Positions 15,999 to 24,949 of a stretch of 64,000 bases of DNA are shown piece after piece (position 1 is the stretch's first letter; each line of letters begins with the position of its first letter). The stretch covers positions 62,001-126,000 of the forward strand of contig JBKBJT010000002.1 in NCBI GenBank assembly GCA_046294345.1, written 5' to 3'. Both the position numbers and the translations under genes were made by a program. Origin of the DNA: Ferrovibrio sp046294345 (GTDB lineage Bacteria; Pseudomonadota; Alphaproteobacteria; Ferrovibrionales; Ferrovibrionaceae). Under the pieces are notes generated by a model. That model was given only the letters and a program-made list of their open reading frames with translations, was not told the origin of the DNA and did not search any database.

Positions 15999-18301
15999 TG
16001 CACCTCCCGGATCGCATGATTACCCGGCCGTCGGCACCGGCCCATTCCTCGCAATGGTCGCCGCAATTGGCGTCGCAGTCGATGCCGCCCCTGTATTCCG
16101 CCACGTCGCCGGCGCAGCCGGGAATACTGGACCTGCTGTTGCAATTGTGGCGACAGAAGATGCTGATCCTGGCCGTTGGATTGTTATGCGCCGGCATTGC
16201 CATCCTCGCCGCGCGCGCCATGCCGGTCTATTACATCGCCGAGGCAAGGGTCTTGGTCGGTGTGCCCCTGTTGCGGGTCATGAATATCGAAGCCGTGATG
16301 GCCGATATCAATCCTGACGCCGAGCGGATCCAGAACGAAGGCTATATCGTCCAGTCGCGCGGCTTGGCAGAGCAGGTGGTTGACCGGCTCGGTCTGGACG
16401 AAGAGCCCGAATTCAACCCGCTGCTGCGGTCCCAGCCATTCTGGCGGGGCCTGCTCGATCCCACGCGCTATCTGCCGGATGCATGGTTGCCGGATTCCGC
16501 CGCCAGGTCTGAGGATGCGGCGACGCAGGCCCAGATCGAAAAGGATGTCGTAATCGACACGCTGCTGTCGCGCCTGGATGTGTCGACCCTGGGGCGGTCG
16601 CACGTGTTGTCGATCCAGGTGAAAGCGCAGGAATCGTCACGCGCCGCGTCCATTGCCAATGCCTTCGCCGATGCCTATCTGGCCCGCCAGCGGCTGGAGA
16701 AGGTGAAGGCAAACGACGAAGCCGAGCAATTCCTGACGGATCGGATCGCCATGCTGCGCCAGCAGGTAGAAAAGGCGGATCAGGCCGTGGAGGAATATCG
16801 CCGGCAGAATGGACTTTACAAAGGTGCGAGTGTCGGGGTCACCACCCAGCAGCTCACCGAGCTGAATACGCAACTGATCGTGGCGCAGACTGCCAAGGCC
16901 GAGGCTGAAGCACGCCTCAGCGAGGCGCAGAGCCTGAAGAAGTCTGGTATAGCCGGGGAAGGCGTTCCCGAGGTGCTCAATTCGCCGGTCATCCAGTCAT
17001 TCAAGCAGCAGCAGGTCGAAGCCGAGCGCCGACTGGCCGATCTGTCTAGCAGCTTCGGCCCGCAGCATCCGCGCATTCTCAGCGCGCGGGCGGAAATCGC
17101 CGGGATTCGCGGCAGATTGCGGCAGGAGATGGATCACATCATTGACGGCCTGCGCCATGAAGCGAGGACGGCGGATGCGCGCTATCAGGCCCTGCGGCAG
17201 AATTTCGACCGTCTGCAATCCCGGCAGGCGGGAGTGAATGAAAAATCGATCAGGCTGGAATCGCTGGAACGCGAAGCGGCGGTCAACCATAACCTGCTGG
17301 ATCAGGTGATGAGCCGCGCCAAGGAAACGTTCGGCCAGGATCGACTGCAGCGGCCGAACGGCCAGCTCATATCGATGGCTGCGCCGCCCGCGGCTCCGGG
17401 CTTTCCGCCGCGGATCCTGATCGTGTTTCTTGGCGCGGCTGGCGGTGTGCTGATCGGCATCATGATCGCATTGCTGCGGGATAGTGCGGATCGCAGTTTT
17501 CGCCGCGGTGACCAGGTCGAATCCTTCACAGGTCTGCCGGTTCTGGCCCTTGTCCCCGCCCTGAAGGGCCGCATGACCGCCCTGGCGCATGTCTTGCGGC
17601 AGCCATTCTCGCCTTACAGCGAAGCCCTGCGCAAACTGTATATCGGGCTTGAACTGTCGCAGGCGAAAACGTCACCGAAGACGGTATTGTTCGCCTCCGC
17701 GGTTCCGGGAGAAGGCAAGTCGGTGCTGGTCGCCTCCTTCGGCCGGCTGCTGGCCAGCCAGGGACGGCGGATCCTGCTGATCGACTGCGACTGGCGCAGC
17801 CCCCGCCTGCACCGCCTGCTCCAGTGCAGCAATCGTTATGGTCTGGCCGATCTGATCTCGGAGGATGGTGAACGGCCCGCCGACCCCGCGGCCGGACCAG
17901 CCATCGTGACCGATACGTTGTCTGGTCTGGACCTGATCCCGGCCGGCCAGTTCACCGCGCAGTCGATGCGCAATCTGGGCGGCGAAAGGATGCAGCGGCT
18001 GCTGCGCGGCCTCTCGGAACGGTATGACATGATCCTGCTGGATGCGGCGCCAGTTCTGGTCGGCGCCGAGGTGCTGACCCTGGCGCGGATGGTCGACAAG
18101 GTGGCGCTCACCATGCGCTGGGGGCACACGCGCCGCGAGGCTGTTGGCGAGGCGCTGAAAAGCCTGGTCGATGTACAGGCTGATTTCGCCGGTGCGGTGC
18201 TGACCCGGGTCGATCCCAAGGGCTATCGCAAATATGCCTATGGACACCTGAGTTATGAATACGAGCGACCCGTCCTGGCTCGTTCGGGCAACTGGGGCTG
18301 A
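15998..18301 (+). CDS. wzc: Wzc-type polysaccharide co-polymerase with tyrosine autokinase domain
   Basis: A fused 767-residue PCP-2a protein. The Wzz part has TM1 at about 55-73, a long periplasmic coiled coil (about 220-460) and TM2 at about 468-487. The cytoplasmic BY-kinase has Walker A VPGEGKS (569-575), Walker A' LLIDCDWRSPR (about 592-602) and Walker B MILLDAAP (about 678-685). The C-terminus holds the tyrosine cluster: Tyr743, 746, 748, 753 and 755. Cycles of phosphorylation on this cluster control chain length and export in this family. No Wzb-type phosphatase gene is in the window. It is coupled to wza by a TGATG stop/start. Confidence 0.93.
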   Translation: MHLPDRMITRPSAPAHSSQWSPQLASQSMPPLYSATSPAQPGILDLLLQLWRQKMLILAVGLLCAGIAILAARAMPVYYIAEARVLVGVPLLRVMNIEAVMADINPDAERIQNEGYIVQSRGLAEQVVDRLGLDEEPEFNPLLRSQPFWRGLLDPTRYLPDAWLPDSAARSEDAATQAQIEKDVVIDTLLSRLDVSTLGRSHVLSIQVKAQESSRAASIANAFADAYLARQRLEKVKANDEAEQFLTDRIAMLRQQVEKADQAVEEYRRQNGLYKGASVGVTTQQLTELNTQLIVAQTAKAEAEARLSEAQSLKKSGIAGEGVPEVLNSPVIQSFKQQQVEAERRLADLSSSFGPQHPRILSARAEIAGIRGRLRQEMDHIIDGLRHEARTADARYQALRQNFDRLQSRQAGVNEKSIRLESLEREAAVNHNLLDQVMSRAKETFGQDRLQRPNGQLISMAAPPAAPGFPPRILIVFLGAAGGVLIGIMIALLRDSADRSFRRGDQVESFTGLPVLALVPALKGRMTALAHVLRQPFSPYSEALRKLYIGLELSQAKTSPKTVLFASAVPGEGKSVLVASFGRLLASQGRRILLIDCDWRSPRLHRLLQCSNRYGLADLISEDGERPADPAAGPAIVTDTLSGLDLIPAGQFTAQSMRNLGGERMQRLLRGLSERYDMILLDAAPVLVGAEVLTLARMVDKVALTMRWGHTRREAVGEALKSLVDVQADFAGAVLTRVDPKGYRKYAYGHLSYEYERPVLARSGNWG

Positions 18302-18303
18302 TC

Positions 18304-20730
18304 TTGTCCGAGTCGGTCCTGTTCGTTACCCAGCATTATGCTCCGGAAACGATCGGATCCGCGCCCTATTGCACGGATATCGCGGAATATCTCCATGCTC
18401 AGGGACGTGATGTCACTGTGCTGACCGGTTGGCCGCATTACCCGGACGCAGCACGGTATGCTGGCTTTCAGCCTGAGGGCCCACGGTCGGATCGGGCGCA
18501 GCCAGTCATCAAGCGGCTGCGGCACTGGCTGCCGCGCCGACGCTCCGCGCTGCAACGGATCGTCAGCGAAATCCTGTTTCTGCTGGCCGGACTGTGGGCC
18601 CTGCTGACAGGCCGGATGCGACGGCATGAGGCTGTCCTATCGCTCTGCCCGTCGATCTTCGCCGTTGTGCTTGGCCAGCTGGCCACGGCGAAGGATGGCC
18701 GTCATCTCGTCGTCGTGCACGACATACAGTCCGGTCTGGCTGGCGGGCTTGGCATGGTGCGGTTCGGCCTGTTGCTGCGGTTGATGCGGATTGTCGAGCG
18801 GATCGTGTTCAACTGGTCGGACGGTTTGCTGGTCCTGTCCGAGGATATGCGTATGCGCCTGCGTCATATGGGCGTGCGCACCGCTATCGAGGTTTTGCCC
18901 ATCTGGGTCGATCCGGCACGGATCCGGCCGCAGCCGCATTGCGACCGCGCGGCGCCGTTACTGCTTTATAGCGGCAATCTCGGCCGCAAGCAGGGACTGG
19001 ACCAGGTGGTGGACCTGGCCGAGCGATTGGCATTTTCTCGTCCGGAGATCGGCATTCTGATCCGCGGGGCGGGCGGTGAATATGCCGCGCTGGCGGCAAC
19101 CCTGGCCGCGCGGCGTGTGGCGAATGTGCGGCTGGAGGATCTGGTGCCGCGCGAGCGTCTGGCCGACGGTCTGGCGGAAGGCGACATCCACCTGGTGCCG
19201 CAAGATCCGAATGGCGCAGACTTCGCCGTTCCGTCCAAGGTTTACAGCATCATGGCTGCCGGCCGCAGTTTCGTGACGACGGCGCCGGAGGGCAGCGCGG
19301 TGTGGCGGCTGGCGGCGGAAACCGGAGCCTTTCTATGCGTCCCGCCGCACGATCCCGCGGCTTTCGAAGCCGCTGTGCTGCAATTAGCTGACAATCGCGA
19401 CCTGCGGACAACCATGGAGGCGAATGGCCGGCGATATATCGAGCAGTATCACGACCGTGCCCGGCTTCTGGCCCGGCTGGACGGCCTGCTGACGATGGTG
19501 TCCCGCGACGGTGAAATTCTGCCGCGACGGACGCGGCTTCTCGTTCTGGAACCGGACGGCAATGGCCATACCCGAGAATGGCTTGGCCATATCATTGACC
19601 GCGCCGCCGGGCAAACCGAACTCGAGATTCTCTGGCTAGTTCTCTCTCGGCAGCTCTGCGATTGCCTGCACGACAGGATTGTGCCACAGGATCGCGGGCG
19701 GATCAGGCTGGTGCCTCTGTCGGCCGCCGAGGAACGGGCCTGTCTGCATCGCCGCTTGGTGATCAGCGGTTTCTCCCGCTGGTGGGTGATGCGCCGGTAT
19801 CTCAAATCCACCGGCGCGACAGCGGGGCACTTCCTGGCCCTCGACCATCTTTCGCTGCCTTTCGCCCTGGGCCTCGGCGCAGTTGGGCGCCCGGTCGGAG
19901 GCATCCTATTCCGGCCATCGGTCCATTATTCCAGCTTGGGTTTTCGCAGCCGCGGTTGGGGCGAGTTTGTGCGCGACCTGCGCAAATCTGTGCTGTATCG
20001 GCTGATGCTGCTCAACGGGACCCTGTCCGTGGTGCTGACACTGGATCCCTTCTTCCCGGATTATGCGGCGGAATCCTATCGCGGCGGGCACAAGGTGATG
20101 GCGCTGCCCGATCCGGCCTTTGAACCGCCGGGAGATGCCAGCCTCCATGAAATGCCGGTGCCGCCGGAACGGAAATTGTTGCTGTTGTTCGGCGCGCTCA
20201 GCGAGCGCAAGGGAATCCTGTGTCTGCTCGAAGCGCTCTGCCATGTGCCGGCGGGGACGGCGGCGGGCATTGCTGTGGTGATAGCCGGCAGGGTGGCGCC
20301 GGAAATACGGTGGGTGGTGCGGCGCGCACTGGCCCGGTTGCGAAAGGGCCAACCGCAACTCTGGTTGCGTCTTGAGGATCGCTGGCTGGAAGATGCCGAA
20401 ATCGCCGGTTTTGTGCGGGCCAGTGATGTGGTGCTTGCCCCCTATCAGCGCTTCGTCGGGTCCAGCGGCGTGTTGCTCTGGGCGGCACGGGCCGGTGTGC
20501 CGGTTCTGACGCAGGATTATGGATTGATCGCGCGCTTGGTGCGGGAATACCGGTTGGGCGTGGCAACCGATGTCACCAAGCCGCAGACCCTGGCCGCCGC
20601 GATCACGCGCATGGTGACGGAAGGTCCGGGAGACAGTTTCGATTCCGTTGCGGCGCAGGCTTTCGCCGCATCGCGCAACCCGGCTTCCTTCGCCGCGGCG
20701 ATCCTGGCGACGGCAAGGGCGGCAGGATGA
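18304..20730 (+). CDS. Tandem glycosyltransferase: two GT-B enzymes fused in one chain (808 aa)
   Basis: Residues 1 to about 400 form a complete GT4 enzyme of the WcaI type. It starts VLFVTQHYAPETIGSAPY and has LLLYSGNLGRKQGLDQ and the donor-site sequence VPSKVYSIMAAGRSF. A second GT-like module runs from about 412 (RRTRLLVLEPDGNGHTREWL) to the end, with LLLLFGALSERKGI and VVLAPYQRFVGSSGVLLWAARAGVPVL as its donor-site half. Each module has the length of a free-standing enzyme. The start is TTG at 18304, 2 nt after the wzc stop, with no earlier in-frame alternative. It is the last gene of the wza-wzc operon. It probably adds two successive sugars; donors are unknown. Confidence 0.82.
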   Translation: MSESVLFVTQHYAPETIGSAPYCTDIAEYLHAQGRDVTVLTGWPHYPDAARYAGFQPEGPRSDRAQPVIKRLRHWLPRRRSALQRIVSEILFLLAGLWALLTGRMRRHEAVLSLCPSIFAVVLGQLATAKDGRHLVVVHDIQSGLAGGLGMVRFGLLLRLMRIVERIVFNWSDGLLVLSEDMRMRLRHMGVRTAIEVLPIWVDPARIRPQPHCDRAAPLLLYSGNLGRKQGLDQVVDLAERLAFSRPEIGILIRGAGGEYAALAATLAARRVANVRLEDLVPRERLADGLAEGDIHLVPQDPNGADFAVPSKVYSIMAAGRSFVTTAPEGSAVWRLAAETGAFLCVPPHDPAAFEAAVLQLADNRDLRTTMEANGRRYIEQYHDRARLLARLDGLLTMVSRDGEILPRRTRLLVLEPDGNGHTREWLGHIIDRAAGQTELEILWLVLSRQLCDCLHDRIVPQDRGRIRLVPLSAAEERACLHRRLVISGFSRWWVMRRYLKSTGATAGHFLALDHLSLPFALGLGAVGRPVGGILFRPSVHYSSLGFRSRGWGEFVRDLRKSVLYRLMLLNGTLSVVLTLDPFFPDYAAESYRGGHKVMALPDPAFEPPGDASLHEMPVPPERKLLLLFGALSERKGILCLLEALCHVPAGTAAGIAVVIAGRVAPEIRWVVRRALARLRKGQPQLWLRLEDRWLEDAEIAGFVRASDVVLAPYQRFVGSSGVLLWAARAGVPVLTQDYGLIARLVREYRLGVATDVTKPQTLAAAITRMVTEGPGDSFDSVAAQAFAASRNPASFAAAILATARAAG

Positions 20731-20746
20731 GCGGGTGTGCGAAGGC

Positions 20747-20762
20747 GCCCCTGTTTGGTCAC
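20747..20762 (+). promoter_or_regulatory. EPS promoter box 3 (upstream of the WcaJ-like operon)
   Basis: GCCCCTGT-TTGGTCAC, followed by GGG, matches the consensus and lies 58 nt before the start at 20821. A TGTTAT hexamer lies 17 nt after TTGGTC (20778-20783). It could be a -10 element if TTGGTC doubles as a -35, but this spacing is not shared by the other boxes. Confidence 0.58.
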
Positions 20763-20820
20763 GGGCGGTTGCAGCAGTGTTATGGCACATCCGGGGTAGA
20801 AACAGCTCCGGAGCCACAGC

Positions 20821-22416
20821 ATGCCTCTCGAAGCCAGATCCGATCTGAAGAACCTGCCTCTCGCGGCGATGCGTGTGGCCGACATGTCGTCCCGGCGGAG
20901 CGCCGAACGGCATCCTTCGAACAGGACTTCCACCTTGAGGATATCGGCGCCGCTGCATCATCGACGGCCGGTATCGTTGGATATCGCCGGCGGGATCTTG
21001 CGGCTGCTCGATGGCGTGGTCTGCCTCGCGGCGGCCCTGGCATCCCTGGTGGTGACGATGCCGGACCTGCCGCTGGTATCAGGCAGCTATGTCGCCATAG
21101 CGCTGCTCGGTACGATCGTCGCGATGAATGCCCTGTCAATCGCCGGGGTTTACCGGCCGGCATTGCTGGAGCAGGGCGGGTTGCCGTTCGGTCGCATCAT
21201 CATGGCCTGGAGTGCAAGCGCAGCGATTGTAGTGGTCGCCGTGGCGGTCAGCGGCATCGGGCTGGCGAGCAGCAGGAACTGGCTGCTGCTGTGGCTTGTC
21301 AGCAGCGGTTGCGTTCTGCTGGCTCTGCGGGCGATCCTGGGGGTTCGCCTCGATCAATGGCGGCAGAGCGGCCGGCTGTGCCGACGCGTCGCCGTGTTCG
21401 GCAGCGGCAGCATGGCACAGGTTCTGCTGCAGCGTCTGACGGAAGGTCGCCCTTCTGCCATGGATCATATTGTGGTCGGCGTATATGGCGATATGGCCTT
21501 GGCTCATTGCAGGGCCCATTCTGGGCGGATGAATGCCATGCAGAACCTGACCGCGCCGGAGCGGTCGGTTCATGCCCTGTGCGGCGACCTGCAGGATCTG
21601 CTCGGCGAAATCCGGCGCGAACATGTCGATGCAGTGATCGTGGCGCCGGAGCCGGGCGAGGGGAATCCCGGTGTGGTGGTCGATCTGCTGCGGCAGGCCG
21701 CGGCCGACATCTACGTGCATCTGGAAATTCCGGAGATCACGGGTGGGCAGACGGCTTTCGAAAAGATCGGCGGCGTGCCGCTGCTGCTGGCCGAACGGCG
21801 GCCGTTATGCGGCTGGCGTGGCATTGCCAAGGCTGTCGAGGATCGGGTCTTCGCCGCTTTTGCGCTTCTACTGCTGGCGCCGCTGCTGGCGCTGATCGCC
21901 GTCCTGATCAAACTCGACAGTCCTGGCCCGGTGCTGTTCCGGCAGAAGCGCTACGGCCTGAACAATCGACTGATCGATGTGCTGAAATTCCGCACCATGC
22001 GGCACGATATGTGCGATCCGACCGCCAGCCAGCTCACCCGGCGCAACGATCCGCGGGTGACACGGATCGGGCATTTCCTGCGCCGGACCAGCCTCGACGA
22101 GTTGCCGCAGTTCATCAACGTCCTGCTTGGCGAAATGTCGGTGGTCGGGCCGCGTCCGCATGCCACCGCCGCCAAGGCGGCGGGCATGCTCTATCAGGAG
22201 GCTGTACCCAATTACGATTGCCGGCATCGGATGAAGCCCGGGATCACTGGACTGGCCCAGGTCAGTGGCTGGCGCGGCGAGACCGAGACCCTCGATCAGA
22301 TCCGCAAACGGGTCGAACATGACATCCGCTATATCGAGAACTGGTCCCTGTTTCTGGATGCGCAGATCATCCTGCGCACCGTCTTGGGTGGTTTTACCGG
22401 TCGCCAGGCATACTGA
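20821..22416 (+). CDS. WcaJ-type undecaprenyl-phosphate sugar-1-phosphate transferase
   Basis: This 531-residue initiating transferase loads the first sugar phosphate onto undecaprenyl phosphate at the inner membrane. The N-terminal half has four hydrophobic segments (about 55-160) and a nucleotide-fold-like central domain. The C-terminal bacterial sugar transferase domain (about 335-531) starts with a membrane anchor (FAAFALLLLAPLLALIAVLI). It carries the catalytic motifs VLFRQKRYGLNN, LKFRTM, RRTSLDELPQ and GEMSVVGPRPHA. Glucose or galactose is the usual substrate of this family; which applies here is not visible. A GGAG ribosome site precedes the ATG. It heads an operon with a glycosyltransferase, Wzy and the beta-helix protein. 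Confidence 0.9.
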   Translation: MPLEARSDLKNLPLAAMRVADMSSRRSAERHPSNRTSTLRISAPLHHRRPVSLDIAGGILRLLDGVVCLAAALASLVVTMPDLPLVSGSYVAIALLGTIVAMNALSIAGVYRPALLEQGGLPFGRIIMAWSASAAIVVVAVAVSGIGLASSRNWLLLWLVSSGCVLLALRAILGVRLDQWRQSGRLCRRVAVFGSGSMAQVLLQRLTEGRPSAMDHIVVGVYGDMALAHCRAHSGRMNAMQNLTAPERSVHALCGDLQDLLGEIRREHVDAVIVAPEPGEGNPGVVVDLLRQAAADIYVHLEIPEITGGQTAFEKIGGVPLLLAERRPLCGWRGIAKAVEDRVFAAFALLLLAPLLALIAVLIKLDSPGPVLFRQKRYGLNNRLIDVLKFRTMRHDMCDPTASQLTRRNDPRVTRIGHFLRRTSLDELPQFINVLLGEMSVVGPRPHATAAKAAGMLYQEAVPNYDCRHRMKPGITGLAQVSGWRGETETLDQIRKRVEHDIRYIENWSLFLDAQIILRTVLGGFTGRQAY

Positions 22417-22443
22417 GTGCCGCCGGCACGACGGGGCGCGGCG

Positions 22444-23631
22444 ATGAAGTGCCTCTGGCTGACTCAGACCGACCCCGAGCCCAGACATAACGGCCAGCTG
22501 ATCTATTCCGGCGGCCTGATCGATGCGATCGGCCAAAGCGGGGCGCAGGTGGATATTGTCGGCGCCATGCGGCCTGGCACGCCGCACCGGCCGCCCGAGC
22601 GGCAGGCGGGGTTGCGCTGGTTCCTCGCCGAACAGAAGCCCCGTGCCTTGTGGCACACTCTGCTGTCGCCCCTGCCCAACGTCGCCGACCGCAACTGGAC
22701 ACCGCAGTTGCAGCGCCTGCTCGAAGGGCGGCTGGTGGAAAACGGCTGGGATGTCATTGTTTTCGACAGCCTGTCGGCCGGCTGGGCACTGGCGCCGGTA
22801 TTGAAGCGATATCCGCAGCGCGGCCGGCGGCCGCGCCTAGTCTATGTCGCGCATAACCACGAGGAAAGCCTGCGCCAGCAGGTGGCCCGCGAGCATCCCG
22901 ACCCACTGCGCCGCCACATTCTGCTGCGTGACGCGGCAAAGGTGGCGCGGCTGGAGCAGGCAATGGTTCGCGCGGCGGATGCGGTCACGGCAATCACTCC
23001 GGAGGACCGCGACCGGTTCCTGGCCGATCATCCCGGCCGCGATATTGCGGTGATCACGCCCGGCTATGGCGGCGCCTATGTCGATCAGCGCCGCATCAGC
23101 GCGCGCCAGCCACGCCGGGCCGTGATCGTTGGCAGCTTCGACTGGATCGCCAAGCGCCTGAATCTGGAGCAGTTCCTGGCCGCCGCCGATCCGCTGTTTG
23201 CCAGCCACAATGCGGAATTGCAGGTTATCGGCACGGCGCGTGAATCCTTTCTCAGGCAGGTGCGGCGGCGTTTCTCGGCCATCCAGTTCACCGGCCCGGT
23301 TTCCGGCCTGCCGGCACTGATGCAGGACGCCCGCGTCGCCCTGGTGCCGGAACGGCATGGCGGCGGCTTCAAGCTGAAGGTGCTGGATTACATCTTCAAC
23401 CGTCTGCCGATCCTAGCGCTGGAAGGATCGGTGGCCGGCATGCCGTTGCGGCATGAGGACAGTATCCTGCTTTATCGCGACTACCGTGCCCTGGCGACAG
23501 GCGTATTGCAGGTGATCGACGATTACGACCGCCTGAACCATCTGCAGGATCGTGCCTATGCGATCTGCCGCGACCGCTTCGACTGGGCCAGCCGGGGTCG
23601 CCAGTTGCTGGCGGCGATTGCCGGGCCATGA
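22444..23631 (+). CDS. Glycosyltransferase, GT-B fold, 395 aa
   Basis: The start MKCLWLTQTDPEPRHNGQLIYSG and the segment VYVAHNHEESLRQQVA form the acceptor half of a GT4-like enzyme. The donor half has RAVIVGSFDWIAKRLNLEQF and GGGFKLKVLDYIFNRLPILA, standing in for the EX7E region. The ATG at 22444 is 28 nt after the WcaJ-like gene; upstream in-frame codons lack homology. It overlaps the next gene by 4 nt. It should act in the cytoplasm on the lipid-linked repeat unit; sugar specificity cannot be read. Confidence 0.83.
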   Translation: MKCLWLTQTDPEPRHNGQLIYSGGLIDAIGQSGAQVDIVGAMRPGTPHRPPERQAGLRWFLAEQKPRALWHTLLSPLPNVADRNWTPQLQRLLEGRLVENGWDVIVFDSLSAGWALAPVLKRYPQRGRRPRLVYVAHNHEESLRQQVAREHPDPLRRHILLRDAAKVARLEQAMVRAADAVTAITPEDRDRFLADHPGRDIAVITPGYGGAYVDQRRISARQPRRAVIVGSFDWIAKRLNLEQFLAAADPLFASHNAELQVIGTARESFLRQVRRRFSAIQFTGPVSGLPALMQDARVALVPERHGGGFKLKVLDYIFNRLPILALEGSVAGMPLRHEDSILLYRDYRALATGVLQVIDDYDRLNHLQDRAYAICRDRFDWASRGRQLLAAIAGP

Positions 23632-24938
23632 TGCGGCACCCCGCAGAGGATGGGCGGTTGGGCCCGACCGACATGGTCCTGCTCTTGGTCTTCCTGATCG
23701 GCATCTATCTCGGAGTCGAGATCCGCATCACGCCCAGCATCCCGTTGCCGGCCGCGCCATCCGGATTTGCGGGCCTGCTTCTGTTGTGGCGGCGCCAGGA
23801 TGCCATTCAGCCACTGCATCTGGCTGGCCTGTGCGGCGTGATCGTAATCTATATCGCGGCCAGTCTGTCGGCGACCGATCTTATATTCCTGGCCAAGCGC
23901 TTCACCGGACTTGTACAGCTGATCTATTCGCTGGTGATCGGCTATGCCCTGTTCCTAACCCTGATCGAGGCCAATCGCCGGCAGCTCGCCGGCCTGTTTT
24001 TCGGCTTTTGCATCGTCATCCTGGTGGGCAGCCTGCTGGAGACATATGCGGGTCTGCGCGCAGTCAGCGATGCCGCCCGCGTTGTGCTCTATGATTACGG
24101 CGTCTATGAATCCGATCTGCGCGACCAGCTGCTTTATGGCCGTATCAGGCCGAAGCTGTTCACCAGCGAGCCTTCGGCAGTCACCTTCGGATACACGCTG
24201 TTCAGTTTCGCCTGGTTCGTGACATCGCAGCGCCGCGGCAAGTTGCTGATCTTCCTGCTGCTGCTCGCGGCCGGCTTGGCTGCCATGCCGGGACCAACTC
24301 TGCTGCTGGCCCTGCCGCTGGTGGTTCCCTGCTACCTGTTCGTCGATCCTAATGCCCGCAACCGCGCTGGAATCCTGCTGCTGGCCGTACTGCTTCTGGT
24401 GGCCGCGGTCATCCTCGGTATAACGGTCTATGCCGAGCGCTTGAGCGATATCCTGGCCGGCGAGGATCCGAGTTTCTTTTATCGTGTGATCGGCCCGGCC
24501 CTGGTCGGTGTGAAGGTAATGGAATCCTATCCCTGGGCCGGGGCAGGCCTGACCGGAGAGGAATATATTGCCGATCTGGTGATGAACGTCTTCGTTCAAT
24601 CCTCTCAGTATTCGGCTGCGTGGCGGATTGACCGGATATCTTCGGCGCTGACCAATTATTTCTGGCTGCACTGGATTTATCTCGGCGCAGTCTGGGGCAT
24701 TGTCGCTCTGGCGGGGCTGTCGGTCTGGCTGCATCTGCTTGGGGTGCCGAGCCTGTTGTTCTGCTGGGCGGTCTGGGCCGTGCTCGGCCAGGCCTCCGGA
24801 GCCTATGTCGGACCAAAAACCTGGGCCGTCTTCATGCTGGCGGCCGGCCTGTCGGTTCTCATGCGCCGTACCACTGTCTCCGCGTCGGGTGTGACAATGC
24901 CGCAATGGCCGCCCGGTGTTTATCATGTTGCACGATGA
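23628..24938 (+). CDS. Wzy-like polysaccharide polymerase (O-antigen polymerase/ligase family)
   Basis: A 436-residue polytopic membrane protein with about 10-12 hydrophobic segments. A large periplasmic loop in the C-terminal third (about residues 275-345) contains SYPWAGAGLTGEEYI; an arginine and tyrosine-rich loop of this kind is the hallmark of Wzy polymerases and WaaL ligases. Sequence conservation in this family is low, so assignment rests on topology and position. The gene lies between a glycosyltransferase and the beta-helix protein, in a locus that has Wzx, Wza and Wzc but no other polymerase. Overlap by 4 nt with the upstream gene indicates translational coupling. Confidence 0.77.
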   Translation: MMRHPAEDGRLGPTDMVLLLVFLIGIYLGVEIRITPSIPLPAAPSGFAGLLLLWRRQDAIQPLHLAGLCGVIVIYIAASLSATDLIFLAKRFTGLVQLIYSLVIGYALFLTLIEANRRQLAGLFFGFCIVILVGSLLETYAGLRAVSDAARVVLYDYGVYESDLRDQLLYGRIRPKLFTSEPSAVTFGYTLFSFAWFVTSQRRGKLLIFLLLLAAGLAAMPGPTLLLALPLVVPCYLFVDPNARNRAGILLLAVLLLVAAVILGITVYAERLSDILAGEDPSFFYRVIGPALVGVKVMESYPWAGAGLTGEEYIADLVMNVFVQSSQYSAAWRIDRISSALTNYFWLHWIYLGAVWGIVALAGLSVWLHLLGVPSLLFCWAVWAVLGQASGAYVGPKTWAVFMLAAGLSVLMRRTTVSASGVTMPQWPPGVYHVAR

Positions 24939-24949
24939 TGAGGCAGACC

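Noticed and set aside
20727..22322. 531-codon plus-strand frame overlapping the WcaJ-like gene
   Set aside because: The alternative frame (20821-22416) contains the complete sugar-transferase motifs; the rejected frame is Arg/Gly/Ala-rich without any.
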